From NCBI RefSeq assembly GCF_009687865.1, contig NZ_BLAE01000028.1, positions 62,001 to 126,000 on the forward strand: 64,000 nucleotides of DNA, given 5' to 3'. The notes beneath the pieces were generated by a model that was given only the letters and a program-made list of their open reading frames with translations, was not told where the DNA came from and ran no database searches. Source of the DNA: Acrocarpospora macrocephala (GTDB lineage Bacteria > Actinomycetota > Actinomycetes > Streptosporangiales > Streptosporangiaceae). A program made the translations under genes and the position numbers. Of the stretch, positions 16,471-25,214 are shown piece after piece; positions within the stretch are counted from its first letter, which is position 1; every line of letters starts with the position of its first letter.

Positions 16471-16550
16471 CCTGTCCGGCGCGTTCGAGCGCCATCACGA
16501 CACGCCGTGGGCCGATGACTTCGCCCGAGCCTACGGCTGCCTCGCCTGAG
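16471..16550 (+). repeat. Right copy of the island-flanking repeat (orphan gene 3' end)
   Basis: An orphan copy of the last 26 codons and stop of the gene at 508-1149, with 8 mismatches in 80. It encodes [23 protein letters not shown] and then TGA, but no upstream part of the gene is attached; the terminator hairpin of the CoA-transferase lies directly before it. It ends 39 bp from the 3' end of dnaE. The differences from the left copy suggest that it was not made by a very recent duplication. Confidence 0.8.
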
Positions 16551-16588
16551 CCCGCGCGTATCGAACCCCAGGCCTGCTCGGTGAAAGA

Positions 16589-19500
16589 TCACCCAGGTCC
16601 GATCAGCGCGTTGGCGCCGAGGAGGACCTTGATGTCGCCCGCGAAGGCGCCGTTGGTGATGTTGACCGTGTAGTCGGGGAGTTCGAGGAGGTTGGTTTTG
16701 CGGTTGAGGCGTTCCACGCGGATGCGGACAGGGGTGTCGCCTGAGTGGATTGTCAGGATTCGTTTGAGTTCGCTGACTAAGTCCTGGGTGATGCGTTCCT
16801 CGCGGAGGGCGATGACGATGGGCTCGCGGCCGTCCGCCTGGATGCCGGAGATGTCGAGGAAGGTGATGTCCATCGCGTTGAAGGAGACTGTCGCCTCTTC
16901 GCCGTCGCCGCGGGAGCGGATTCGGCCGGTGACCGAGACGACCAGGTCGGGGGCGAGGTTGCTGCCGTAGAGCTGGTAGGTGTTGGGGAAGCAGGGGACC
17001 TCGATGGAGGCGTCGTGGTCCTCGATGGTGAGGATGGCCCAGACGTCGCCCTTCTTGGTGACCTTCTTGTCGACGCCGGAGATGATTCCGGCGATGCGGA
17101 CGTTGCCGAAGCCCGCCTGGCCGTCGAGGACCTGGGCGACGGTGAGGTCGCGGTTGCGTTCGAGGACGCGTTCCGCGCCGTTGAGCGGGTGGTCGGAGAC
17201 GTACAGCCCGAGCATTTCGCGCTCGAAGGAGAGTTTTGTCTTCTTGTCCCATTCGCCGTCGGGGACGACGACGTGGAAGACGTTGTTGTCGCCGCTGTCC
17301 TCGAAGGCGTCGAACAGGGAGTCCTGGCCGACGGCCTCCTTGCGTTTGACGTCGATGACCGAGTCGATGGCCTGGTCGTGGATCTGGACGAGGCCGCGGC
17401 GGCTGTGGCCGAGGCCGTCGAAGGAGCCCGCCTTGATCAGTGATTCGATGGTGCGCTTGTTGCAGACGACCTGGGGGACCTTGGTGAGGAAGTCATTGAA
17501 GTCGGTGAAGATGCCCTTGGCCTTGCGGGCGGAGATGATGCCGTTGATGGCGTTCTCGCCGACGTTCTGGATCGCGCCGAGCCCGAATCGCACGTCCTCG
17601 CCGACGGCGCTGAACTGGAGCCCGGATTCGTTGACGTCGGGCGGCAGGACCTTGAGTTTCATGCGGCGGCATTCGGCGAGGTAGATCGCCATCCGGTCCT
17701 TGTTGGTGCCGACCGAGGTGAGCAGGGCGGCCATGTATTCGGCCGGATAATTGGCCTTGAGATACGCCGTCCAGTACGACACGAGTCCATACCCGGCCGT
17801 GTGGGACTTGTTAAATCCGTAGGAGCTGAACGGTTCCAGAACGTCCCAGACGGCTTTGGCGGCTTCCTCGGTGTAGCCCTTGCCGACCATTCCGGAGGAG
17901 AAGGTGGCCCATTGTTTGTCCATCTCCTCCTTCTTCTTCTTGCCCATCGCCCGGCGCAGGATGTCGGCGCCGCCGAGGGTGTATCCGGCCAGCTGCTGCG
18001 CGATGGCCATGACCTGCTCCTGGTAGACGACCAGGTGGTATGTCGTGCCGAGGATGGGCTCAAGGGCGTCCTTGAGCGCGGGGTGGATCGGCTTGATCTC
18101 CTGCTGCCCGGCCTTGCGCAGCGCGTAGTTGGTGTGCGCGTTGGCACCCATCGGGCCGGGCCGGCCCAGGGCCAGAACCGACGAGATGTCTTCGAATCGG
18201 GCCGGGGCGATCAGCTTCGTCAGATCGCGCATCATCGAGCTGTCGAGCTGGAAGACGCCCAGCGTGTCGCCACGGGCCAGCAGCTCGTAGGTCTTCTCGT
18301 CGTCCAGCGACAGCTTGAGCATGTCCAGGTCGATGGCGCGGTTGCTCTTCACGTTCTGGATCGCGTCGCCGATGACGGTGAGGTTGCGCAGGCCGAGGAA
18401 GTCCATCTTCAGCGCGCCCATGTTCTCGCTGCTGGGCCCGTCGAAGCCGGTGATGCGGGCGCCGTCGTCGGGGCGCATGAAGATCGGCATGACGTCGATC
18501 AGCGGCTGGGAGGAGAGGATGACGCCCGCGGCGTGCACGCCGGTGCCGCGGGTCAGCCCCTCCAGGCCGAGCGCGGTGTCGATGACCTGCCGGACGTCCT
18601 GGTCGTCCTCGTAGAGCTTGCGAAGTTCGGTGGCCTCGGCATACCGGGCGTGCTTCTCGTCGAAGATGCCGGTGAGCGGGATCTCCTTGCCCATGACGGC
18701 GGGCGGGAACGCCTTGGTGATCTTCTCGCCGACCGGGAAGGGATAGCCGAGGACGCGTGCGGCGTCCTTCACGGCCGCCTTCGACTTGATCGTCATGTAG
18801 GTGATGATCAGCGAGACGTTGTCCTCGCCATAGCGTTCCGTGACATATCTGATCATGTCACCGCGCCGGCGCTCGTCGAAGTCCAGGTCGACGTCGGGCA
18901 TGGAGATTCGTTCGGGGTTCAGGAACCGCTCGAACAGCAGCGAGTGCTCGATGGGGTCGAGCTCGGTGATGCCGGTGACATACGCGACCATGGAACCGGT
19001 GGCGGAGCCTCGGCCGGGGCCCACCCAGATGCCGCTGTCCCGCGCGTACTGACAGATGTCGGCGACGACGAGGAAGTAGCCGGGGAAACCCATGTTCTCG
19101 ATGACGCCGAGCTCGTACTCGATCCGCTCCAGCACCTCCGCCGGCACGGGGTCGCCGTAGCGCCGGACCGCGCCGCCCTGGGTCTCCTTGCGCAGCCAGC
19201 TCATCTCGGTCTCCCCTTCGGGGACCGGGAACTTGGCGGCCAGGTCGCGGTGGGCGAAGACCTCGTCATAGGCCTCGACGCGCTCGGCGATCAGGAGCGT
19301 GTTCTTGCAGCCCTGGGCCCAGAGCTCCGAGTTGGGGTCGAGCGCCCACATCTCCTCGGCGGAGCGCACGTAGTAGCCGTTGCCAGAGAAACGGAACCGG
19401 TTCGGGTCGCTGATCTGGGAGTTGGTGCCGACGCAGAGCAGCGCGTCGTGCGCGGTGGACTGGTCTTCAGTGACGTAGTGGGAGTCGTTGGTGACCAGCG

Positions 19501-20173
19501 GGGGGATGCCGAGGGCCTCCCCGATCCGCAGCAGGTCGCTGCGGACGCCCGTCTCGATCGGGATCCCACCATGATCCATGATCTCCAGGAAGTAGTTGTC
19601 CCGCCCGAAGATCTCCTGGTATTTCGCGGCGTGTTCCAGGGCCTTGTCATACTGCCCCAGCCGCAGCCGGGTCTGGACCGCGCCGGACGGGCAGCCGGTG
19701 GTGGCGACGATGCCCTCGTGATACTCCGCGAACAGCTCATCGTCCATGCGCGGATACTTCTTCATGTGGCCTTCGAGCGAGGCCAGCGACGAGATCCGGA
19801 ACAGGTTCCGCAGCCCCTGGGCGTTGATCGCCCACATCGTCTTGTGCAGATATGTCCCGCTGGCCGACACGTCGCCGCCGAGGCCGGTGCGCTCATCGGA
19901 CTTGCGCTGGTGCGGCTCGCCCCAGAACACCGGCCGCTTGTGGAACCGGGACTCGGGACTGATGTAGCCCTCGATCCCGATGATCGGCTTCACCCCGGCC
20001 GCGGTCACCTTGTTCTGGAACTCATACGCCCCGAACATGTTCCCGTGATCGCTCATGGCGATCGCGGGCATCCCCAGCTCAGCCGCCCTCGCGGCTAGCT
20101 TCCCGATCTTCGCCGCCCCGTCCAGCATCGAATATTCGGTGTGAACATGCAGGTGAACGAACGAATCAGCCAC
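16589..20173 (-). CDS. dnaE: DNA polymerase III subunit alpha (DnaE1)
   Basis: A 1,194-residue replicative polymerase. It begins with the PHP domain (FVHLHVHTEYSMLDGAAKI), followed by the polymerase core with the catalytic PDVDLDFDERRR near residue 410 and the palm/fingers segments GPGRGSATGSMVAYV and YGFNKSHTAGYG. The helix-hairpin-helix region and a C-terminal OB-fold (IAGIISGVDKKV, then SIEVPCFPNTY) follow. This is the DnaE1 type used for chromosome replication in actinobacteria. The GTG at 20,173 matches the usual family start; a longer frame upstream has no conserved residues. Convergent with the island, 39 bp from the orphan repeat. Confidence 0.97.
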   Translation of the reverse strand: MADSFVHLHVHTEYSMLDGAAKIGKLAARAAELGMPAIAMSDHGNMFGAYEFQNKVTAAGVKPIIGIEGYISPESRFHKRPVFWGEPHQRKSDERTGLGGDVSASGTYLHKTMWAINAQGLRNLFRISSLASLEGHMKKYPRMDDELFAEYHEGIVATTGCPSGAVQTRLRLGQYDKALEHAAKYQEIFGRDNYFLEIMDHGGIPIETGVRSDLLRIGEALGIPPLVTNDSHYVTEDQSTAHDALLCVGTNSQISDPNRFRFSGNGYYVRSAEEMWALDPNSELWAQGCKNTLLIAERVEAYDEVFAHRDLAAKFPVPEGETEMSWLRKETQGGAVRRYGDPVPAEVLERIEYELGVIENMGFPGYFLVVADICQYARDSGIWVGPGRGSATGSMVAYVTGITELDPIEHSLLFERFLNPERISMPDVDLDFDERRRGDMIRYVTERYGEDNVSLIITYMTIKSKAAVKDAARVLGYPFPVGEKITKAFPPAVMGKEIPLTGIFDEKHARYAEATELRKLYEDDQDVRQVIDTALGLEGLTRGTGVHAAGVILSSQPLIDVMPIFMRPDDGARITGFDGPSSENMGALKMDFLGLRNLTVIGDAIQNVKSNRAIDLDMLKLSLDDEKTYELLARGDTLGVFQLDSSMMRDLTKLIAPARFEDISSVLALGRPGPMGANAHTNYALRKAGQQEIKPIHPALKDALEPILGTTYHLVVYQEQVMAIAQQLAGYTLGGADILRRAMGKKKKEEMDKQWATFSSGMVGKGYTEEAAKAVWDVLEPFSSYGFNKSHTAGYGLVSYWTAYLKANYPAEYMAALLTSVGTNKDRMAIYLAECRRMKLKVLPPDVNESGLQFSAVGEDVRFGLGAIQNVGENAINGIISARKAKGIFTDFNDFLTKVPQVVCNKRTIESLIKAGSFDGLGHSRRGLVQIHDQAIDSVIDVKRKEAVGQDSLFDAFEDSGDNNVFHVVVPDGEWDKKTKLSFEREMLGLYVSDHPLNGAERVLERNRDLTVAQVLDGQAGFGNVRIAGIISGVDKKVTKKGDVWAILTIEDHDASIEVPCFPNTYQLYGSNLAPDLVVSVTGRIRSRGDGEEATVSFNAMDITFLDISGIQADGREPIVIALREERITQDLVSELKRILTIHSGDTPVRIRVERLNRKTNLLELPDYTVNITNGAFAGDIKVLLGANALIGPG

Positions 20174-20294
20174 AGGGGATCTTGGCCTTTCGAGCAGGGA
20201 CCGACAGACCCTCAAACTCTATCGACCCCGACCGACAAGTCTGATGCGCAACCCAGAAACGGATCCAAGCCCCATGATCATCGGGCGTGGCGGA

Positions 20295-20322
20295 CCGGCT
20301 CCCGCCGGGGAGCGGGAGCCGG
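20295..20322 (-). terminator. Terminator hairpin after the mannanase gene
   Basis: A perfect 11-bp stem (CCGGCTCCCGC with GCGGGAGCCGG) around a 6-nt loop, starting 11 bp after the mannanase stop codon on the minus strand. Confidence 0.7.
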
Positions 20323-20332
20323 GCCGCGATGG

Positions 20333-21949
20333 TCAGGTCGCTGTGCAGGTCACGGGATTGGGGAGGCCGTTGGTGCTGGACCAGCTGGCGTTGAAGCCGA
20401 AGGTGGTGGTGGCGTTCGGGGTGAGTGCCCCATTCCAGGACATGTTGGTAACCGTGATGTTGGCACCGCTGGTGGTGTGGGTGCCGCTCCACAGCTGGGT
20501 GATGGTCTGGCCGTTAGGGAACGCCCATTTCACCGACCACGCGGTGGTGGGGGTGGTGCCGGTGTTCTTCACGGTTACCGTCGCGCCGAAGCCGCCGGGC
20601 CATTGGTTGGTGACCACGTAAGTCGCTGTGCAGGCTTTCCCAGGAACGGGCGACGGGGACGGACTGGGGGAAGGCGAGGGCGACGGAGAGGGGGAAGGTG
20701 AGCGGGACGGCGAAGGTGAAGGTGAAGGGCTGGGAGATGGTGACGGGGAGGAAGGGCCGTTCTTGGCGGCCATTCGGGTGGAGTGGTCGCGGAAGATGGC
20801 GAGGGCGGGGTCGCCGAATTTGACCGAGTGATTGTCGCCGCCCGCGGATCGGTGGGGATACCACCAGAAGGCGGAGCCGTCCCCGCCCTGAGCTTCGAAA
20901 TGGTTGTAGATCTCAGTCCACCACTGGTTGCGTGTGCCGTTGATGTCGGTGTTCCACTCGCCCATGAAGAAGGGTTTCCCGACCAGGTCATGGGAGTCGG
21001 AGATCCACCGGGTGATCAGCGTTTTCGTCTGTTCCAGGCTGAGCGCCGCCCACCCGGCCTGCGGATACGGATGAGCCGACGTGAAATCGATGTACGGCGA
21101 CTGGTGAATGTAGACGAACGGATTACCCTCGTCCCCACCGAACCCGTAACGCGATTCATGACCTTCCAGGCCGGTGCCGAGCATGTGATTGGGATCGATC
21201 CCCTTCACATGCGCACCCATCTCGTCCACCCACGCCCGCAACGTGGCTCCGCTGACATTCTCGGCCGCGCTGACATCCTGGTACCGAGGCTCGTTCATGA
21301 GCTCCCACGCGAAAATGGCGGGCTCGTCCTTGTACTTGACGCCGCTGTAGTGGTTCGTCCTGTTCAGCACGTACGACACGTAGTTCTTGTACTGCACGAA
21401 GCAACCAGGGCATTGCGTCTTGTTGAAGAACTTGGCGCGACCGGGATGCCCGCCGCTCAGCCCTTCCCATTGGAGGCGCGTATCGATCCCCCCGTACGCC
21501 TCCCAGTAGTTCTCGAAAACCGGGATCAGCTTGATCCCATGCGATTTGGCGGACTGGATCACATAGTCGAACAGCGCGAACTGCTGGTCGTTGTAGACGC
21601 CTTTGGGCCTTTCGAAGCCGTGCCAGTCCTCGTGGCTGAACATCCAGAGGCGGAGGACGCTCACCTTGTCGGCCTGCAGATCGGCGAAGTGGGAGTCGAT
21701 CTTGGCTTTGTCCATGTACTGGGTCTCGGTGTCGCCGAAACTGCCGCCGAAAGTGAACACGTCGTAGGTGTTGGCGCCGGCGAAGTAGAACGTACGCCCG
21801 TCAAGGCAGAAGTGAATGCCGCAACGGTAGGCGAACCCCGCCGGTACGGCGGCTCGCGCCGGAGTGCGTGTCACTAGAACGCCGGAGACGGCGAGGACGA
21901 GTGCGAGCAGCGCGGCGAGCAGAACGCGATGGGAGCGATGGGCGGGCAA
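20333..21949 (-). CDS. Secreted GH5 endo-beta-1,4-mannanase with CBM2
   Basis: A 538-residue exported glycoside hydrolase. Residues 1-34 are a signal peptide (hydrophobic core LLAALLALVLAVSGVLV, ending ARA-A). The GH5 barrel spans about 36-395, with the acid/base glutamate in WELMNEPR and the nucleophile glutamate in FFMGEWN; the FYFAGANTYDVF opening and RLWMF motif fit mannan-degrading (GH5_7-like) members better than cellulases. A Ser-Pro repeat linker (about 400-437) leads to a C-terminal CBM2 cellulose-binding module bounded by two cysteines. It would cut mannan in plant debris. TTG start with GAGGAG upstream. No operon partner; no regulator recognised nearby. Confidence 0.88.
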   Translation of the reverse strand: MPAHRSHRVLLAALLALVLAVSGVLVTRTPARAAVPAGFAYRCGIHFCLDGRTFYFAGANTYDVFTFGGSFGDTETQYMDKAKIDSHFADLQADKVSVLRLWMFSHEDWHGFERPKGVYNDQQFALFDYVIQSAKSHGIKLIPVFENYWEAYGGIDTRLQWEGLSGGHPGRAKFFNKTQCPGCFVQYKNYVSYVLNRTNHYSGVKYKDEPAIFAWELMNEPRYQDVSAAENVSGATLRAWVDEMGAHVKGIDPNHMLGTGLEGHESRYGFGGDEGNPFVYIHQSPYIDFTSAHPYPQAGWAALSLEQTKTLITRWISDSHDLVGKPFFMGEWNTDINGTRNQWWTEIYNHFEAQGGDGSAFWWYPHRSAGGDNHSVKFGDPALAIFRDHSTRMAAKNGPSSPSPSPSPSPSPSPSRSPSPSPSPSPSPSPSPSPVPGKACTATYVVTNQWPGGFGATVTVKNTGTTPTTAWSVKWAFPNGQTITQLWSGTHTTSGANITVTNMSWNGALTPNATTTFGFNASWSSTNGLPNPVTCTAT

Positions 21950-22189
21950 AGAATCTCCTCGGTACGGGATCTGATCGAAGACAGCGCCTGACCCGTTGTC
22001 AAAGCCCAGTGAAGTAATGGACCGGTTAAGTCACAAGAGGTGACAGCACACCCCTTCGATCAACTGGAGCGACGCGGTCCCAGGACCGAGTTCCGATGAA
22101 ACGTTCATTCGGAATGGTCGGACCAGCAGGGACAGCGCGCCAGCCTGTAACTGATCCGGTTCAGCCTCCTGCCCTGGCGAAAGCGCGCA

Positions 22190-24325
22190 CTATTCGAAGC
22201 GCGTAGCGGTCGGTTCTGTGAGTTTGCCGAGCAGGGGAAGCACGGAAGCGATCATGGCCAGGGCGGCGAGAACGCCCGAACCCAGGGCGAGGGCGTAACC
22301 GGGGTCGGGTGCGCTCCAGACCGCTCCGGCGATGCGGCTGAGCAGGTAGGACGCGCACAAACCCAGGATGGCGGCGCCCGCGGTCGCCGCGATGATCGGT
22401 CCCGCGGCCTCCAGCAGGACCACAGCGCGGAGCTCGGCCAGCCGTACGCCGCAGACGCGCAGCAGGCTGAACGGGCGGCGACGCTGGAGCAGCCCGTCGA
22501 CCACGGCGACGGTCAAGGCGCACCCGGCCACGAACAGGACGAAAAGCGTGGCGATCCGCAGGCCGCCTTCGAGTTCGCGGAGCTGCCGCAGGTCGAAGGC
22601 TTGAAGGTCGCCGCGCGTGGCCGACCGGCTGCCGGGCAGCAGCAGGGCGGCCTGGGTGCGCACCCGCTCCTGAGCCGCCTCATCGGTGGCGGTCTGGACG
22701 TATAGGGCGCTGATCGGCCACGTCGCCGTCTGCTCTGTGGGTTCGACCAGCTTGGTGACCGAGGCGAGCGCCTGCGGCGGCCGCCCGGCGAGCGACGTCA
22801 CCCCGGCCGGGCACGAGAGCGTGACGATACGGGCGAGATCGGCGCAGGCGATCGCGACCGTTCCGCCGGAGCGGTGCACGGCCAGCACACCCCGCGCATC
22901 GGGTGAATCCGCCAGCCGCGCGGCCGACTCCCGTATCCGCTCACGCGCCGCTCCCCCGGTACGGATCTCCACTACGCCGTCGCGCAGTTCGGCCCGCTGG
23001 GGAGGGCTCTGCGCGGCGCTCCCGCTCACCCCGGCGAACATGGTGGTGACGAACGTGGCCAAGACCACGCCGCTGATGGCGCGGAAGGCCGCGTACGGAT
23101 CGGCGGCGAGCCGTCGCGCCGCCAGCAGGGCGGTCACATGGCCGGTGGCCGCGCTGATCAGCTGGGCGATCACCCGGCACAGCCACGGGCCCGCGATCAC
23201 CAGGCCGACCAGGATGAGCAGGTAGGAGACACCGACCAGCACCTGGATCACGACGCCCTCCTGGGAAATCCAGCCACTCTGGCGGAGCAGCCCGGCGGCC
23301 GCCAGGGCCACCGCGCCGACGGCGACAGGAAGGGCTCGCCACGGAGTCGGCGCGCGGCGCGGCGCGCGCCGGGTGACGCCGAGCGGCGAGACGGCGGCAC
23401 GGCGCAGGGAGGCGGCCGTGCTGGCGGCGGCGAGCAGCGGAACGCCCACCAGGACCAGCACGAGAGACGCGGCGGGAACGGCCACATCCGCGGCGAAGAA
23501 CCGCGCCCCGTCAAAGGTGACCAGCCGCGCGGCGACCGGCCGCCCGAGCAGATAGCCGAGATAGCCCAGCACGATTCCGGCCAGCACGGCCGGAGCGGTC
23601 TCGGCGACGGCGAGCAGCGTGATCTGCCCTCGGGTCGCGCCCACCAGCCGGATCGCGGCCAGGCGCTGCTCGCGGCGGGCGGCCGACAGCCGCGTCACCG
23701 TGCCCACGAACACCAGCACCGGCACCAGCAGGCCGATGGCGACCACGATGACCAGGATCTTCAGGAACCCGGTCACGACGAAGGAACCCGGTGCCGCGTG
23801 CACGCCCCGGACCGTCACGGCACCGCCGAATCCCCGCAACTCTTCCGGCGTACGGCCCGTGACGGCGACCAGTTCGTCCGGATGAGCCAGCCCCCGCTCG
23901 CCGATGATCATGCTGATGCGGCCGCCCAGCCGGTCCCCCAGCTCCTCGGACGGCATTGTGGCGAGCAGGTCGCGCAGCGCGGGCGAGACGGCGACCTCGC
24001 CGGGGCCGGGCAAACGATCGAGGCCGGGGATCGCGGGCGGACGCGGGCCGAGCGGGGCGAGGTTCACCCGCAGCAGGTCCTGGCCGCGGACATGATCGTC
24101 GGCGGCCAGCCACAACATCAAGTCGGGAGCGGTCGGCGCGCTGTCCTGACCGGTCTGGTGCCAAGCCAGCCGCTGCTCACGCGCCTCCAGAGCGGGCACG
24201 GCGGTAAGCGTCATCAAGATCAGGGTGACTCCGATGGCGACCCCGAACGAGGCGAGCGCCAGCCGGGCCACGCCTTCACGGCCGCCGGCGAAAGCCAGTC
24301 GCAGGCCCAGACGTAAGGCGCTCAT
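22190..24325 (-). CDS. FtsX-type ABC transporter permease
   Basis: A 711-residue membrane protein with two FtsX-like blocks: one signal-anchor helix near residue 20, a large outer domain, then helices around 240-330; a middle pair; and a final block of three helices at about 590-700. This is the layout of LolC/MacB-type or BceB-like exporters that work with a separate ATPase. The ATG at 24,325 overlaps the ATPase stop by 1 nt. The role is probably export of, or resistance to, a lipid or antibiotic. Regulated together with the ATPase, formerly perhaps by the PadR protein whose remnant lies upstream. Confidence 0.85.
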   Translation of the reverse strand: MSALRLGLRLAFAGGREGVARLALASFGVAIGVTLILMTLTAVPALEAREQRLAWHQTGQDSAPTAPDLMLWLAADDHVRGQDLLRVNLAPLGPRPPAIPGLDRLPGPGEVAVSPALRDLLATMPSEELGDRLGGRISMIIGERGLAHPDELVAVTGRTPEELRGFGGAVTVRGVHAAPGSFVVTGFLKILVIVVAIGLLVPVLVFVGTVTRLSAARREQRLAAIRLVGATRGQITLLAVAETAPAVLAGIVLGYLGYLLGRPVAARLVTFDGARFFAADVAVPAASLVLVLVGVPLLAAASTAASLRRAAVSPLGVTRRAPRRAPTPWRALPVAVGAVALAAAGLLRQSGWISQEGVVIQVLVGVSYLLILVGLVIAGPWLCRVIAQLISAATGHVTALLAARRLAADPYAAFRAISGVVLATFVTTMFAGVSGSAAQSPPQRAELRDGVVEIRTGGAARERIRESAARLADSPDARGVLAVHRSGGTVAIACADLARIVTLSCPAGVTSLAGRPPQALASVTKLVEPTEQTATWPISALYVQTATDEAAQERVRTQAALLLPGSRSATRGDLQAFDLRQLRELEGGLRIATLFVLFVAGCALTVAVVDGLLQRRRPFSLLRVCGVRLAELRAVVLLEAAGPIIAATAGAAILGLCASYLLSRIAGAVWSAPDPGYALALGSGVLAALAMIASVLPLLGKLTEPTATRFE

Positions 24326-25002
24326 CAGGCTTCCACCGGAGCGGTGACCCGGCCGTCGCGGACGATCACCGTTCGATCGGCGTGGGCGGCCACGCGCGCC
24401 TCGTGGGTGACCAGCACGACGGTCGCGCCCTGCGTTCTGGCCGCGTCGATCAGCAGGTCCATCACCTGCTCGCCCGCCAGCGAGTCCAGGGCGCCGGTCG
24501 GCTCGTCGGCGAAGACCACCCGCGGCCCGGCGGCCAGCGCCCGGGCGACCGCCACCCGCTGGCTCTGCCCGCCGGACATCTGCCCGGGAAGCCGGTGTTC
24601 CAGCCCGTCCAGGCCCAGCCGGGGAAACCACGCGCGGGCCACGGACATGGCCTCCCGCCGTTTGCTCCCCGCCAGGAGCAGGGGGAGCGCGATGTTCTCG
24701 ATCGCCGGGAGCTCGGGCACCAGCTGGCCGAACTGGAAGACGAACCCGAAACTGGAGCGGCGTAACCGGCTGCGGGCCCGGTCGTTCAGCCCGGCCAGCG
24801 GCACGCCGTCCAACCGGACCTCGCCCTGGTCGGGGGTGATGACCCCGGCCAGGCAGTGGAGCAGGGTCGACTTGCCCGAGCCGCTCGGCCCCATGATCGC
24901 CACCACCTCCCCGGTCCGCACGGTCAGGTCGGCGCCTCGCAGTGCGAGGGTGGAGCCGTATTCCTTGCGCAAGCCCGTAGCCCGCAAGATGGCCTCACTC
25001 AT
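24325..25002 (-). CDS. ABC transporter ATP-binding protein (LolD/MacB type)
   Basis: A 225-residue ATPase with Walker A GPSGSGKST, Q-loop FQFGQLVPELPA, signature SGGQSQRVAVARAL, Walker B VVFADEPTGALD and the H-loop VTHE. The signature and D-loop variant are typical of the ATPases that pair with FtsX-fold permeases. The ATG at 25,002 has AGGAGG 6 nt upstream; an in-frame codon at 25,023 is less likely. The start overlaps the stop of a PadR remnant, and the stop overlaps the permease start. Confidence 0.92.
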   Translation of the reverse strand: MSEAILRATGLRKEYGSTLALRGADLTVRTGEVVAIMGPSGSGKSTLLHCLAGVITPDQGEVRLDGVPLAGLNDRARSRLRRSSFGFVFQFGQLVPELPAIENIALPLLLAGSKRREAMSVARAWFPRLGLDGLEHRLPGQMSGGQSQRVAVARALAAGPRVVFADEPTGALDSLAGEQVMDLLIDAARTQGATVVLVTHEARVAAHADRTVIVRDGRVTAPVEA

Positions 25003-25076
25003 CGGACCTCCTGGTCGATCCACCGCAGATCGGCCTCAAGGTCGATGAGCCCGAGAAGGACGCGGTTGATGGCAAC
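24999..25076 (-). pseudogene. C-terminal remnant of a PadR-family regulator
   Basis: The 25 codons just before the ATPase gene read VAINRVLLGLIDLEADLRWIDQEVR and stop at a TGA overlapping the ATPase ATG. The segment LEADLRWID is the highly conserved C-terminal helix of PadR regulators that precede such ABC operons. No start codon, winged helix or other part of the gene is present; the sequence jumps at once to an operator-like palindrome. A deletion seems to have removed nearly all of the repressor while keeping translation coupling and promoter. Confidence 0.6.
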
Positions 25077-25084
25077 GCTCGGAC

Positions 25085-25101
25085 TATACACGTTAAGTAT
25101 A
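25085..25101. promoter_or_regulatory. PadR-type operator palindrome (orphan)
   Basis: TATAC-N7-GTATA, extended by a near-matching ACT/ACT flank, lies 83 bp before the ATPase start. PadR boxes in front of actinobacterial ABC operons are AT-rich inverted repeats of this general form. On the minus strand TATACT can also serve as a -10. Confidence 0.5.
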
Positions 25102-25167
25102 CTCTCCGAGAATACCGGCCATGAAAGCGCCACTGATGAGATGATCCGGCGGACGCGCCCTGAACGC

Positions 25168-25203
25168 GTAAGCCCCGCTGGAGCGCGCTCCAGCGGGGCT
25201 TAC
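25168..25203. terminator. Strong bidirectional terminator hairpin
   Basis: A perfect 17-bp stem (GTAAGCCCCGCTGGAGC and its complement) with a 2-nt gap at the centre, 12 bp after the helicase stop codon. It separates the DEAD-box helicase transcript from the ABC operon. Confidence 0.85.
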
Positions 25204-25214
25204 GAACGAATCAG

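Noticed and set aside
17801-20098. A 765-codon open frame on the plus strand opposite dnaE
   Set aside because: It is the mirror of dnaE codon bias in a high-GC genome: composition is Val/Asp/Glu/Leu-rich without any domain, and dnaE on the other strand is certain.
20640-20760. Dense short tandem repeats resembling a CRISPR-like or minisatellite array
   Set aside because: They encode the Ser-Pro linker of the mannanase and have no spacer structure.
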